A program made the translations under genes and the position numbers. The notes beneath the pieces are model-generated. The model had not been told where the DNA came from and did not search any database. It worked only from the letters and a program-made list of their open reading frames with translations. From Labilithrix sp. (GTDB taxonomy: Bacteria; Myxococcota_A; Polyangia; Polyangiales; Polyangiaceae), in contig JAHBWF010000024.1 in the NCBI GenBank assembly GCA_019637105.1, positions 1 through 62,671 of the forward strand: a stretch of 62,671 bases of DNA, given 5' to 3'. Positions 1 through 8,478 of this stretch are shown one piece after another (the first letter of the stretch is position 1; every line of letters starts with the position of its first letter).

Positions 1-812
1 CCGACCCACGCCGCCCAGCCGAAGAGGGGCGCGAAGAACGGCAGGCGCGACGGCACCTGCTCGAGCCACACCGTGAGCGAGAGCGGCTGCGCGTTGGAGC
101 GGACGACGTGCGCGAAGACGGCCCCGCCCGAGGCGACGTGCGCGAGCGCCGCGCTGGCGAGGGCGAGACCGAGCGCGGCGCCGAGCGTCCGGAGGCCGCG
201 CCCGCGATCGACGAGGCACGCGCCGAGGAGCGCGCCGGCGGGCAGCCCGATCACCGTCGGCTTCACCCACGGCGCGAGGACGAAGAGCGCGACCGAGGCG
301 AGGTCGGCGCCGCCACGACGCGTCGTCCTCGTCAGCGCGATCGCGGCGATCGCGCAGGCGATCGCGTCGGGCCGCCCGGTCGTGGCGAAGTTCGCGAGCA
401 CCCACGTGCCGCCGACGAACGCCGCCGCCAACGCCGCCTCGCGCCGGACCTCGCGCTCCGCCGTGCGCGCGATCCCCGCGAGCGTCCCGAGCCACGCGAG
501 CGTGCAGGCGACGCGCGCGAACGTCGTCGCGGCGCGCGACGGCGCGAGCGACACGACCCAGGTCCAGAGCGGCGGATACGTGACGTAGAAGCGCGACGGC
601 GGCGCGCCGTACTCCGTCGCGCCGGCGAGCGGATCGCCCCAGAGCGGCAGGCGCTCGCGGAGGCGCGACGCCTCGAAGAGGACCTCGGCCTCGCCCCAGT
701 ACGGCACGCGCTCCGGCAGCGTCGCGACGACGAACCCGAACGTCGCCACGAGCGCCGCCCCCACGCCGACGAGGACGAGCGACCAGGCGAGGCGGCTGAG
801 ACGTGTCTTCAC
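1..812 (-). CDS. Multi-pass membrane protein, GT-C glycosyltransferase-like (partial)
   Basis: The reading frame runs off the left edge, so the C-terminus is missing. It starts at a GTG (812-810) with a purine-rich GCGGAG about 9 nt upstream and 21 nt after the stop of the upstream minus-strand gene, so the two are probably co-transcribed. The N-terminus is basic, followed by a hydrophobic segment and then a luminal-type loop with YGAPPSRFYVTYPPLW. Several hydrophobic segments follow, with a short NFATTGRPD loop between them. This pattern is typical of GT39/GT87/DUF2029-type transferases that use polyprenyl-phosphate sugars on the outer face of the inner membrane. The donor and acceptor cannot be told from the sequence. 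The family call is inference; the membrane topology is clear. Confidence 0.6.
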   Translation of the reverse strand, partial: MKTRLSRLAWSLVLVGVGAALVATFGFVVATLPERVPYWGEAEVLFEASRLRERLPLWGDPLAGATEYGAPPSRFYVTYPPLWTWVVSLAPSRAATTFARVACTLAWLGTLAGIARTAEREVRREAALAAAFVGGTWVLANFATTGRPDAIACAIAAIALTRTTRRGGADLASVALFVLAPWVKPTVIGLPAGALLGACLVDRGRGLRTLGAALGLALASAALAHVASGGAVFAHVVRSNAQPLSLTVWLEQVPSRLPFFAPLFGWAAWV

Positions 813-833
813 GCGCCGGCTCCGCGGCGACGA

Positions 834-2675
834 TCAGAGCTTCGTCGCCTGCTTGGCGGCCACGTCGCGGCGCGCGTAGATCATGAGCCGGCCGCGCGCG
901 AACGTCGGCTCGTAGTCGTCGGGGATCATCGCCAGCGCCTCGGGCGTCGGCTCCCACAGGAGCAGGTGGTCGTAGCGCGGCGTCGCCTCGACGAAGAACT
1001 TCTGCCACGTGGTCTTGAAGAGCGCGTCGCAGTCGTCGAAGCGCGACGCGGTCTTGCACATCGTCGTCGGGGAGCTCATCTCCGGCGCGAACGACTCGAG
1101 CACGAGGTGGTTGAAGCGCACCGGCGGCGGCTCGCTGTACGTGACCGGGAACGAGCGCGAGTGCGCGAAGAGGAGCGGCGCCGCGGTCTTGCGCTCGACG
1201 ACGTAGTAGCCCCACATGTGGAGCAGGTTCCGCGTGTTGTCCGAGGCGCCCTTGTGCCGGAAGAGCAGCGGCAACAGGCGCGCCCCCTCCGGCACCGCGT
1301 CGATGCCCGCCGAGAACTCGCGGCGCTCGTCGTCGAGGCGCGCGTGGTCGATGCCCATCCCCGCCGTGTAGAGGACGCCGGAGAGGCCGAGCGCCGCGAC
1401 GAGCGTCTTCGGCAGACGCTCCGGCACGAACAACAGGAGGCCCACCCAGAAATACGGGATGAGCCGCGAGTTGACGTGGAACCAGTTCGTCATCTTGTAC
1501 GGGATGAAGCAGTACAAGAGGACGAGCGCGACGAGCGCGTACGAGGAGAAGAAGGGCGGCGCGGCCTCGGCGCGCCGCCGGATCCCGCGGAAGCCGACGA
1601 TCGCGAGCGCGACGCAGGGCACGAGGCTCGAGAGCGAGAGGTTCGAGTAACCCCAGAACCACTCCGCCCAGAGGTTGTACACGAGCTCCCAAGGCGCGAG
1701 CAGCTTCCGGAAGTCCATGAAGCCCGTCATCGGGCCCGTGGTGTCCTTCACGTGCTGCGCGACGGAGGCGAGCGCGAGCAGCGTCACCGGCATGAGCGGC
1801 GTCGCCATCGCGCGCAGCCCCTTGTACCGATCCCGCCACGTGGGCTGGACGAGCGCCTCGACGAGGACGAGCAGGTGGACGACGAGCAGCGGGAAGACGT
1901 GCGCGTACCAGGTCGCGACGCCGAGGCCGACGATGGCGAGCGCGTTCGCGAGCGTCGGGGCGCTCCTCTGGCGGTCGACGGCGAGGAGCAGCGCGAGCGA
2001 GAGCGGCACCGCGATCGCGAAGTCGAGCATGCCCATCGAGACGAACCAGTTGTGGACCATCGGCCACGCGAACAGGCTCGCCATGAGCATCCGCCGCCGG
2101 CTGCGGGAGATGCGCAGCACGAAGCGAGGGAGGATGAAGGCGTTGAGCGCGAGCGTGAGCAGCGCGAAGAGGCGCGCCGCGAGCTTCACCCCCGTGAGCT
2201 TGCCGACGAGGTGCAGCCACGTGAAGAGCGCCGCGTTCGTCTTGAAGAAGCCGTTGAAGACGTACTCGGGGTACGCCTTCAGGTTCTCGATGACCGTGAG
2301 CGTCGCGAGGTGGTTCGGCAGGTCCTGGTAGGGCGGGACCTCGGTGAGGGCGAGCGGCCACGCCCCGACGAAGAAGAGGAGCGCGCTGACGACCAGCGCG
2401 AGCTGGGTGTCGCTCAGGTGAACGCGGCTCAGCTTGTGGAGCGGCGCGGGCAGCGCGCGTCCGAGACCGACCGACGACGGGCGAACCCCCGACGAGCCTG
2501 GAATGGGCGAGGAGTCGTCGAGGCCCAGTCCCTTGGGTGAGCTGGGGAGCAGCTCCCGGGTGACCGCGTCGGAGTTGAGCATGAGCGAAGTCGACTCGAA
2601 TACAGGCGGACGCCCTAGGGGTGCCGCGAAAGTGAAGGGCTTAGCAAGACACGGCCCATCGTCAAAGCCCCCCAA
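834..2675 (-). CDS. Polytopic membrane protein, GT-C-like, unknown substrate
   Basis: 613 residues from the first in-frame start. The first ~95 residues are soluble and low in conservation signals, so an internal ATG at 2582 (giving 582 aa) is an equally good start. About ten hydrophobic segments follow, with an early periplasmic loop containing EVPPYQDLPNHL, an acidic first loop as in GT-C glycosyltransferases. The last ~170 residues form a soluble, probably periplasmic domain with several Cys. It is paired with the downstream GT-C-like gene on the same strand. Both may act on cell-surface glycans or lipids, which is inference from fold and pairing. Function is not recognised beyond this. 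Confidence 0.55.
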   Translation of the reverse strand: MGGFDDGPCLAKPFTFAAPLGRPPVFESTSLMLNSDAVTRELLPSSPKGLGLDDSSPIPGSSGVRPSSVGLGRALPAPLHKLSRVHLSDTQLALVVSALLFFVGAWPLALTEVPPYQDLPNHLATLTVIENLKAYPEYVFNGFFKTNAALFTWLHLVGKLTGVKLAARLFALLTLALNAFILPRFVLRISRSRRRMLMASLFAWPMVHNWFVSMGMLDFAIAVPLSLALLLAVDRQRSAPTLANALAIVGLGVATWYAHVFPLLVVHLLVLVEALVQPTWRDRYKGLRAMATPLMPVTLLALASVAQHVKDTTGPMTGFMDFRKLLAPWELVYNLWAEWFWGYSNLSLSSLVPCVALAIVGFRGIRRRAEAAPPFFSSYALVALVLLYCFIPYKMTNWFHVNSRLIPYFWVGLLLFVPERLPKTLVAALGLSGVLYTAGMGIDHARLDDERREFSAGIDAVPEGARLLPLLFRHKGASDNTRNLLHMWGYYVVERKTAAPLLFAHSRSFPVTYSEPPPVRFNHLVLESFAPEMSSPTTMCKTASRFDDCDALFKTTWQKFFVEATPRYDHLLLWEPTPEALAMIPDDYEPTFARGRLMIYARRDVAAKQATKL

Positions 2676-2867
2676 AAAGCCGGCGAAATGAGCCTAACCC
2701 GAGCCTTGGGGGGTGTCCACCAGGCACAGTCTCGCATCCGCTATGACAGCGGGATCAGGTACTTGATGCATCGCGTAATTTTTGCGCCTCCTCGGGCGTG
2801 GATGAGCTCGATCGACCTACGCTCGAGGTAAGTCCTACGCCTGAGCTGTCGGATACCGGCACACAAC

Positions 2868-4052
2868 GTGAAGGCTGGGGTTGTCGTGCCCCTCCTCTCT
2901 TCTCTCCACCCGTTCGTTGCTGTCGGCACAACCGCACAAACGACTACTGACGCGCACATTGGGCGCCGTAGTAGTTCTAGGTGGTGGATCCTCCGGTCAT
3001 CCGCCCTCGGGCTGGCGCTCGCAGGGATCATGGGCTGCGCGGCGGAAGTCCCCGAGAACGCAGACGTCGCGACGAACGTGACCGTGGCGACGGGGGCCGT
3101 GGAGACGAACATCTTCGGCGGCGAGGACGACGACGACCAGGACGCCGTCCCCAGCGTGGTGGCCTTGAAGGTCGGCTCCGAGGGGACGTTCGAGCTTTGC
3201 TCGGGCGCGCTCATCGCTCCGAACGTCGTGCTCACGGCGCGTCACTGCGTGGCGAACAGCATCACCACGTCTGTGTCGTGTGACGAGAGGGGCCGCTCGA
3301 CGAACGGCCCGCACGTCGCCGGCGAGCAGGCGCCGAGCGCCGTCGCCGTCTACACGGGAGCGTCGCCGAAGTTCGGCCACGAGCCCGACGCCGTCGGGAC
3401 GGCGATCGTCACGCCGAGCAGCCAGTACCTCTGCGACAGCGACATCGCGCTGGTCGTCCTCGACCACGCGATCGCCGGCGTCGAGCCGGTCGCGGTGCGG
3501 CTCGACGCCGGCGTCGCCGCGGGCGAGACGATCCGCTCCGTCGGCTACGGACAGAACGACAAGCGGATGCCGATCGGCACGCGCTTCCGCAAGGAGGGCG
3601 TCACGGTGCTCGCGATGGGCAGCGGCGTCTCCGAGAGCCGAACGGCGCTCGGGCCTCACGAGTTCGAGGTCGGGCGCTCGATCTGCCAGGGCGACTCCGG
3701 CGGTCCGGCGATCAGCGAGGACACGGGCGCCGTCGTCGGCGTCGTCTCGCGCGGCGGCGACTGCCAGGAGGACTTCGGCCACATCTACACGACGACGGCC
3801 GGGTGGACCGAGCTCTTCGACGAGGCGTTCGCCCTCGCCGGGGGCGCGCCCATCGTCGAGTCGGGTCAGCCCGTCGGCGGCGAGTCGGGCCCGCGCGCCA
3901 AGCCCATCCGCTCTGCGACGGCGGACCGGTCGGAGGCCGCGCCGTCGTGCTCGGCGAGCCGCGCGCCGGCGAACGGCGGCGCCTCGCTCGGCCTCCTCCT
4001 CGCCTCCGCGCTCGTGCTCGCCGCCCGCGCGCGCCGGCGCGCCCGAGCGTGA
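2868..4052 (+). CDS. Trypsin-like serine protease with lipobox-like Cys and MYXO-CTERM-like tail
   Basis: A chymotrypsin-fold (S1) protease. The catalytic triad is visible as TARHC (His), DSDIALVVLD (Asp) and GDSGGP (Ser). A hydrophobic stretch ending in AGIMGCAAE looks like a signal peptide with a lipobox Cys near residue 57. The C-terminus has a Cys-containing spacer (SCSASR), a hydrophobic helix and the basic tail ARARRRARA, which is the tripartite layout of MYXO-CTERM surface-sorting signals. Having both an N-terminal lipobox and a C-terminal sorting signal is unusual. The GTG start at 2868 gives an overlong n-region, so the true start may lie downstream at an unrecognised codon. The sequence before the protease domain (FGGEDDDDQDAVPSVV) resembles an acidic propeptide and activation site. 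Confidence 0.8.
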   Translation: MKAGVVVPLLSSLHPFVAVGTTAQTTTDAHIGRRSSSRWWILRSSALGLALAGIMGCAAEVPENADVATNVTVATGAVETNIFGGEDDDDQDAVPSVVALKVGSEGTFELCSGALIAPNVVLTARHCVANSITTSVSCDERGRSTNGPHVAGEQAPSAVAVYTGASPKFGHEPDAVGTAIVTPSSQYLCDSDIALVVLDHAIAGVEPVAVRLDAGVAAGETIRSVGYGQNDKRMPIGTRFRKEGVTVLAMGSGVSESRTALGPHEFEVGRSICQGDSGGPAISEDTGAVVGVVSRGGDCQEDFGHIYTTTAGWTELFDEAFALAGGAPIVESGQPVGGESGPRAKPIRSATADRSEAAPSCSASRAPANGGASLGLLLASALVLAARARRRARA

Positions 4053-4126
4053 GCGCGACGGCGGCCGCCGTCCCCTCCCTCGAAACTCGCGGCGCGCGCG
4101 CCCGAACGTCGCTAGGCTCTGACTGG

Positions 4127-5302
4127 ATGCGGCTCCTCCGCGTATCGCTCCGCAACGTCGGCCCGTTCGACGACGCCGTCCTCCGGCTCGCGCCCCCCGA
4201 GCCGGCAGGAGGCGCCGTCGCGCTCTCCGCGCACGGCGACGAGAGCTCCGGCCCCGACGACGAGACCTCCGCGCACGGCGACGAGCTCGCCCCCGTCTAC
4301 GCGGTCGCGCCGCGACCGGTGACGGTGCTCTTCGGCGGCGACGGCACCGGCAAGACGTCGCTCCTCTCGGCCCTCGCGCTCACGCGGCCCGGCCACGCGC
4401 TGCCCCCCCTCCCCGCCGTCGCGCCCGCGGCCGGCGGGCGCTCGCCGGCCGGCGCGCGCTCGCCCTCGTACGTCACCACCGAGTGGCTGCTCGGCGACGA
4501 CGACCCCGAGCGGCCCCACCCGCTCGTCGTCGCCAGCCCGACCGCGACGCTCCCCGGCGAGAGCCCCGACACCGCGGCGGTCCGCCGGCGCGAGCAGGCG
4601 CTCTTCGATCGCCGCGCGCAGCAAGAGGGCGGCTTCGTCTTCGTCTCGTTCTCCGGCGCGCGCTGGTTCTCGCGCGCCCCGAACATGCTGAGCTCTCCGG
4701 ATCGCTCGCTCCTCCGCTACGACGTCCGCCAGCCGACCGCGACCTTCGACGATCCGACGCGCGCCGACCTCACCCGCGAGACCAAGCAAGTGATCTCCTA
4801 CGCCGCCGTCGGCGCGGCGCTCGGCGCCGGCCGCGCGGAGCATCATCACCTCGAGCGCTTCGAGGCCGCGCTCCGCGAGGTCGTCGACGTCGTGCTCGAG
4901 CCCTTCGACCTCGCGCACGCCGGCGTCAGCCCGACGAGCCTCGAGCCGCTCGCGCGCTCGCCGCGCGGCGGGCTCGTCCCGTTCGACGCGCTGCCGCGCG
5001 CCGCCCGGCACCTCGTCTCCTTCGTCACCCTCCCGCTCCGCGCGCTCTTCGCCGCGTACCCGGGCGCGGACGCGCCGCGCGAGCGCGAAGGCGTCGTCGC
5101 GATCGACGACGTCGAGGCCCAGCAGGACCCCGCGCTCCTCCGCGACCTCGTCCCGCTCCTCCAGCGCGCCCTCCCCAACGTCCAGTGGCTCCTCACCACC
5201 GCCTCGACCCAGCTCGCGCTCGCCTGCGAGGCGCCGTCGGTCGTCGCCCTGAGGCGCACCGAGGCCAGCCGCGTCGAGCTCGGCGAAGGCCTCCTGCACT
5301 AG
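4127..5302 (+). CDS. RecF/SMC-like P-loop ATPase
   Basis: 391 residues from ATG 4127. It opens MRLLRVSLRNVGPF, as RecF/SMC/AAA-type ATPases do. A Walker A motif GGDGTGKTS lies at residues 70-78. A Walker B-like strand VVAIDDVEA lies near 323-331, followed by the typical helix and the NVQWLLTTAS segment that resembles the distal strand of ABC-type ATPases. The first 65 residues contain a short duplicated stretch (SAHGDE twice). No coiled coil long enough for an SMC protein is seen, so it looks like a small standalone nucleotide-binding protein. It converges on polA. A role in DNA repair or defence is possible but not shown. An earlier in-frame GTG/ATG would put the start inside the protease gene and is not favoured. 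Confidence 0.7.
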   Translation: MRLLRVSLRNVGPFDDAVLRLAPPEPAGGAVALSAHGDESSGPDDETSAHGDELAPVYAVAPRPVTVLFGGDGTGKTSLLSALALTRPGHALPPLPAVAPAAGGRSPAGARSPSYVTTEWLLGDDDPERPHPLVVASPTATLPGESPDTAAVRRREQALFDRRAQQEGGFVFVSFSGARWFSRAPNMLSSPDRSLLRYDVRQPTATFDDPTRADLTRETKQVISYAAVGAALGAGRAEHHHLERFEAALREVVDVVLEPFDLAHAGVSPTSLEPLARSPRGGLVPFDALPRAARHLVSFVTLPLRALFAAYPGADAPREREGVVAIDDVEAQQDPALLRDLVPLLQRALPNVQWLLTTASTQLALACEAPSVVALRRTEASRVELGEGLLH

Positions 5303-5339
5303 CGCGACGCGGCCGGCCGGACGTGGGCGCTGCGCTCGG

Positions 5340-8153
5340 TCAGTGAGCCTCGCCCCAGTGGGCGCCGCTGCCGACGTCGACCTCGAGCGGGACGTCGAGG
5401 GACATCGCGCTCTCCATCGCCTCCTTGATGCGCGCCTTGGCCTCGTCGACGCGGGCCTCGGGCACCTCGAAGACGAGCTCGTCGTGGACCGTGAGGATCA
5501 TGCGCGCGCCGGGGACGACGTCGCCGAGGCCGAGCTTGACCATCGCGACCTTGAGGATGTCGGCCGCGGCGCCTTGGATCGGCGTGTTCTTCGCGACGCG
5601 CTCGGCCTCGAAGCGGAGGCCGCGGTTGGCCGAGTGGAGGTTCGGCAAGAAGCGCCGGCGCCCGAGGATCGTCCGCACCGCCTCGCCCTCGCGGGCGAGA
5701 TCGATCGTCTGCTCGAGGAAGCGCCGCACGCCGCCGAAGCGCTCGAAGTACGTCGCGATGAACTCCGCCGCCTCCTGCCGCGTGATCCCGAGGTCGCGCG
5801 CCAGGCGCGGCTCGCCCATGCCGTAGATGAGCCCGAAGTTGACCGCCTTCGCGCGGCGCCGCATCTCCGCGGTCACGTCGGCGCGCGGGACGTTGAAGAC
5901 GAGCGACGCGGTGTGGGTGTGGACGTCGACGCGCTCCCGAAACGCGACGCCGAGCGCCTCGTCCTTCGCGAGGTGCGCGAGCACGCGGAGCTCGATCTGC
6001 GAGTAGTCCGCGCTCACGATGCGATGGCCGGCGGGGGCCACGAACGCCGAGCGGACGAGCCGGCCGACCTCCGTCCGGATCGGGATGTTCTGGAGGTTCG
6101 GCTCGGTCGACGACAGGCGCCCCGTCGCCGCCACCGCCTGCTCGAAGCGCGTGTGGATGCGCCCGGTCTCGGGGTTCACCGCGCGCGGCAGGGCCTCGAG
6201 GTAGGTGCCCTTCAGCTTGTCGAGCTCGCGGAACTCGAGGACGATCGAGGGCAGCGGGTGCTTGTCGGTGAGCTCCTCGAGGACCGCCGCGTCGGTCGAG
6301 CGCCCGCCCTTCAGCGTGCGCTTCACGACCGGGAGCTTCAGCTCGTCGAAGAGGATCGCCTCGAGCTGATCGCGCGAGCGGATGGCGAAGCGGCGCCCGG
6401 CGGCCTCCTGCGCCTTGGCGTCGAGGATCTGGCACTCGGCCTCGACCTTCGCCGCGATGCCGGCGAGGCGCGACGTGTCGACGAGCACGCCCTTCTGCTC
6501 CATCGCCGCGAGCACGCGCGAGAGCGGCAGCTCCACCTTCTCGTACAGGTCGCCGAGCCCGTCCTGGGCGACGCGCGGATCGAGCCGCTCGGCGAGCGCG
6601 AGCGCGAGCTCGGCCTGCGGCGCGGCGTAGGTCGTGGCGCGCTCGACGTCGAGCTGGTCGAACATGACGCGATCGGCGCGACGGCCGGTCGACGCCTCCT
6701 CGAAGACGGGCAGCTCCGTGCCGAGCTCGCGGCGCACGAGGTCCTTGAGCGCGTGCGGCGCCTCGGGATCGAGGAGGTACGCCGCCAGCATCGGATCGGA
6801 GATCGCGCCCTCGACGCGGAGGCCGGTCCGCGCGAAGACGTCCTCGATGCGCTTGAGGTCGTAGGCCACCTTGCGGACCTTCGCGTCTTCGAGCAGCGGG
6901 CCGATCGCGGCGCGGACCTCGTCGAGCGTGAGCTGCTTCGGCGCGCCCAGGTAGCGGTGCGCGATCGGGACGTAGATCCCCTCACCGGGCGCCGCCGCGA
7001 GGGAGATCCCGAGGATCTGCGCGCGCATCGGGTCGGGCGAGGTCATCGCGACGCCGAGGCCGACCACGCCGCTCTCCTTCGCGGCGGCGACGACGGTCGA
7101 GAGCTCCTCCGCGGAGACCACGTGGCGGTAGATCCGGGTGACGACGGGCGCCGCCGCCGGCTCGCGCGAGGCGGCCGAGACCATCGCGACCGCGCGGCCC
7201 GCGCCCTTGCCGCCGACGGCGGTGTGCCGCCCGTCGCGCATCCGCTGCTCGGCGGAGTTGATCTGATCGAGCAGGCGCGTGAACTCGAGCTCGATGAACA
7301 GCTTGCGGAGCGCGTCGAGGTCGGCGCCGCCGTAGCGCAGCCGCTCCTTGTCGAAATCGACGGGCACGTCGGCCTTGAGCGTGACCAGCGTCTGCGAGAC
7401 GCGGGCGTCCGCCTCGTGGGCGAGGAGCTTCTCGCGGAGCTTCGCCCGCTTGATCTTGTCGATGTTGGCGTAGATGCCCTCGATGGTCCCGTGCTCCTTC
7501 AGGAGATCGGCGGCGGTCTTCGGCCCGACCGAGGGGACGCCCGGGATGTTGTCGGAGGTGTCGCCGGTGAGCGCGAGCAGATCGCGGAGCTGGCTCGGCG
7601 GGACGCCGAACTTCGCCTCGACCTCCACCGGGCCGTAGGCGCGATCGCGCATCGAGTCCCAGAGCATCACGCGGTTGTCGCCGTCGCGGACGAGCTGCAT
7701 GAGATCCTTGTCCGCGCTCACGATCACGACGCGGAGCCCGACGGCCGTCGCCCTCGCGACCACGGCGGCGATGAGATCGTCCGCCTCGATCGTCTCCGCC
7801 TGGAAGATCGGGATGTTGTACGCGCGGACGATCGTCTCGCAGCGCGCCATCTGCGGCCCCAGATCGACCGGCATCGCCTGGCGGGTCGCCTTGTAGCGGG
7901 TGTCGATCTCCTTGCGAAAGCTCGGCCCCTTGCAGTCCATCGCGACGGCGAACATCGCCGGGAGCCGCTCGTTGACGACCTTCTGGAGCATGTTCACCGT
8001 GCCGAGCACGGCGTGCGTCGTCTCGCCCTTCGACGAAGAGAGCGGCGCGATCGCGTGGTACGCGCGGTAGACGTAGCCGGAGAGGTCGACGAGATAGAGG
8101 ACGTCGTCGCTGCCGGGGGGCGGCAAGGTCGCGGGAGGCGGGGGCACGCGCAC
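5340..8153 (-). CDS. polA: DNA polymerase I
   Basis: 937 residues, full length for Pol I, which fills gaps and removes RNA primers in replication and repair. The N-terminal 5'-nuclease (FEN) domain has LYLVDLSGYVYRAYHA, the acidic EADD cluster and the helix-hairpin-helix GDTSDNIPGVPSVGPKTA. The C-terminal polymerase domain has motif A SADYSQIELRVLAH, motif B RRRAKAVNFGLIYGM and motif C TVHDELVFEV. The central 3'-5' exonuclease fold is kept but its metal ligands are not: Exo I reads VVGLGVAMTS with no D-x-E, Exo II has AYDLKRIED where the Asp position is Ile, and Exo III reads YAAPQ instead of YxxxD. Proofreading is therefore predicted absent, as in Taq-type Pol I. Loss of function is inference from these residues. 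Confidence 0.95.
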   Translation of the reverse strand: MRVPPPPATLPPPGSDDVLYLVDLSGYVYRAYHAIAPLSSSKGETTHAVLGTVNMLQKVVNERLPAMFAVAMDCKGPSFRKEIDTRYKATRQAMPVDLGPQMARCETIVRAYNIPIFQAETIEADDLIAAVVARATAVGLRVVIVSADKDLMQLVRDGDNRVMLWDSMRDRAYGPVEVEAKFGVPPSQLRDLLALTGDTSDNIPGVPSVGPKTAADLLKEHGTIEGIYANIDKIKRAKLREKLLAHEADARVSQTLVTLKADVPVDFDKERLRYGGADLDALRKLFIELEFTRLLDQINSAEQRMRDGRHTAVGGKGAGRAVAMVSAASREPAAAPVVTRIYRHVVSAEELSTVVAAAKESGVVGLGVAMTSPDPMRAQILGISLAAAPGEGIYVPIAHRYLGAPKQLTLDEVRAAIGPLLEDAKVRKVAYDLKRIEDVFARTGLRVEGAISDPMLAAYLLDPEAPHALKDLVRRELGTELPVFEEASTGRRADRVMFDQLDVERATTYAAPQAELALALAERLDPRVAQDGLGDLYEKVELPLSRVLAAMEQKGVLVDTSRLAGIAAKVEAECQILDAKAQEAAGRRFAIRSRDQLEAILFDELKLPVVKRTLKGGRSTDAAVLEELTDKHPLPSIVLEFRELDKLKGTYLEALPRAVNPETGRIHTRFEQAVAATGRLSSTEPNLQNIPIRTEVGRLVRSAFVAPAGHRIVSADYSQIELRVLAHLAKDEALGVAFRERVDVHTHTASLVFNVPRADVTAEMRRRAKAVNFGLIYGMGEPRLARDLGITRQEAAEFIATYFERFGGVRRFLEQTIDLAREGEAVRTILGRRRFLPNLHSANRGLRFEAERVAKNTPIQGAAADILKVAMVKLGLGDVVPGARMILTVHDELVFEVPEARVDEAKARIKEAMESAMSLDVPLEVDVGSGAHWGEAH

Positions 8154-8478
8154 ACCGTAGGAGGGGCGCCCGCCCGTCGCAACCCGCGAGCCCAGCCGCG
8201 ACCGATCGGACGGGCCGTGTCCGCCGACGCCGGTCGATCGGGAAAAGCCGGTCCTCGGGGCTGGTCCTTTCGGACGTCCCGTGACGCGCGCGCCGGCGTC
8301 ACCGCGACGGGGCTTTCGAGGAGGCTGGAACCTCCGCCGCGGGTTTCCCTCCCGACCACGGCCGCGCTATGTATTTCTCGCTCACATCGGGACTTTTGAA
8401 CCCTTCCGTGTTGCTCTGCGTCCAAGGTTCCATCCGCGGTCGTGAGCGCTTTTCTTCTTCCTCCACCTTGAAGCTCCC
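8154..8478. other. Intergenic region between divergent polA and kinase
   Basis: 325 bases between divergently transcribed genes that must hold both promoters. The left two thirds are very GC-rich. Around 8368-8470 the base composition falls (tatgtatttctcg, gacttttgaaccc), which is where a promoter for the kinase would be expected. I cannot identify a confident -35/-10 pair. A weak open frame on the minus strand here has no coding-like composition and is not called. Confidence 0.4.

Noticed and set aside
2741-3235. Minus-strand ORF overlapping the protease start
   Set aside because: Ser/Thr-rich shadow of the protease frame, with no signal peptide or domain.
7994-8425. Minus-strand ORF overlapping the polA start and the intergenic region
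   Set aside because: Basic composition without coding bias; overlaps conserved polA sequence in another frame.
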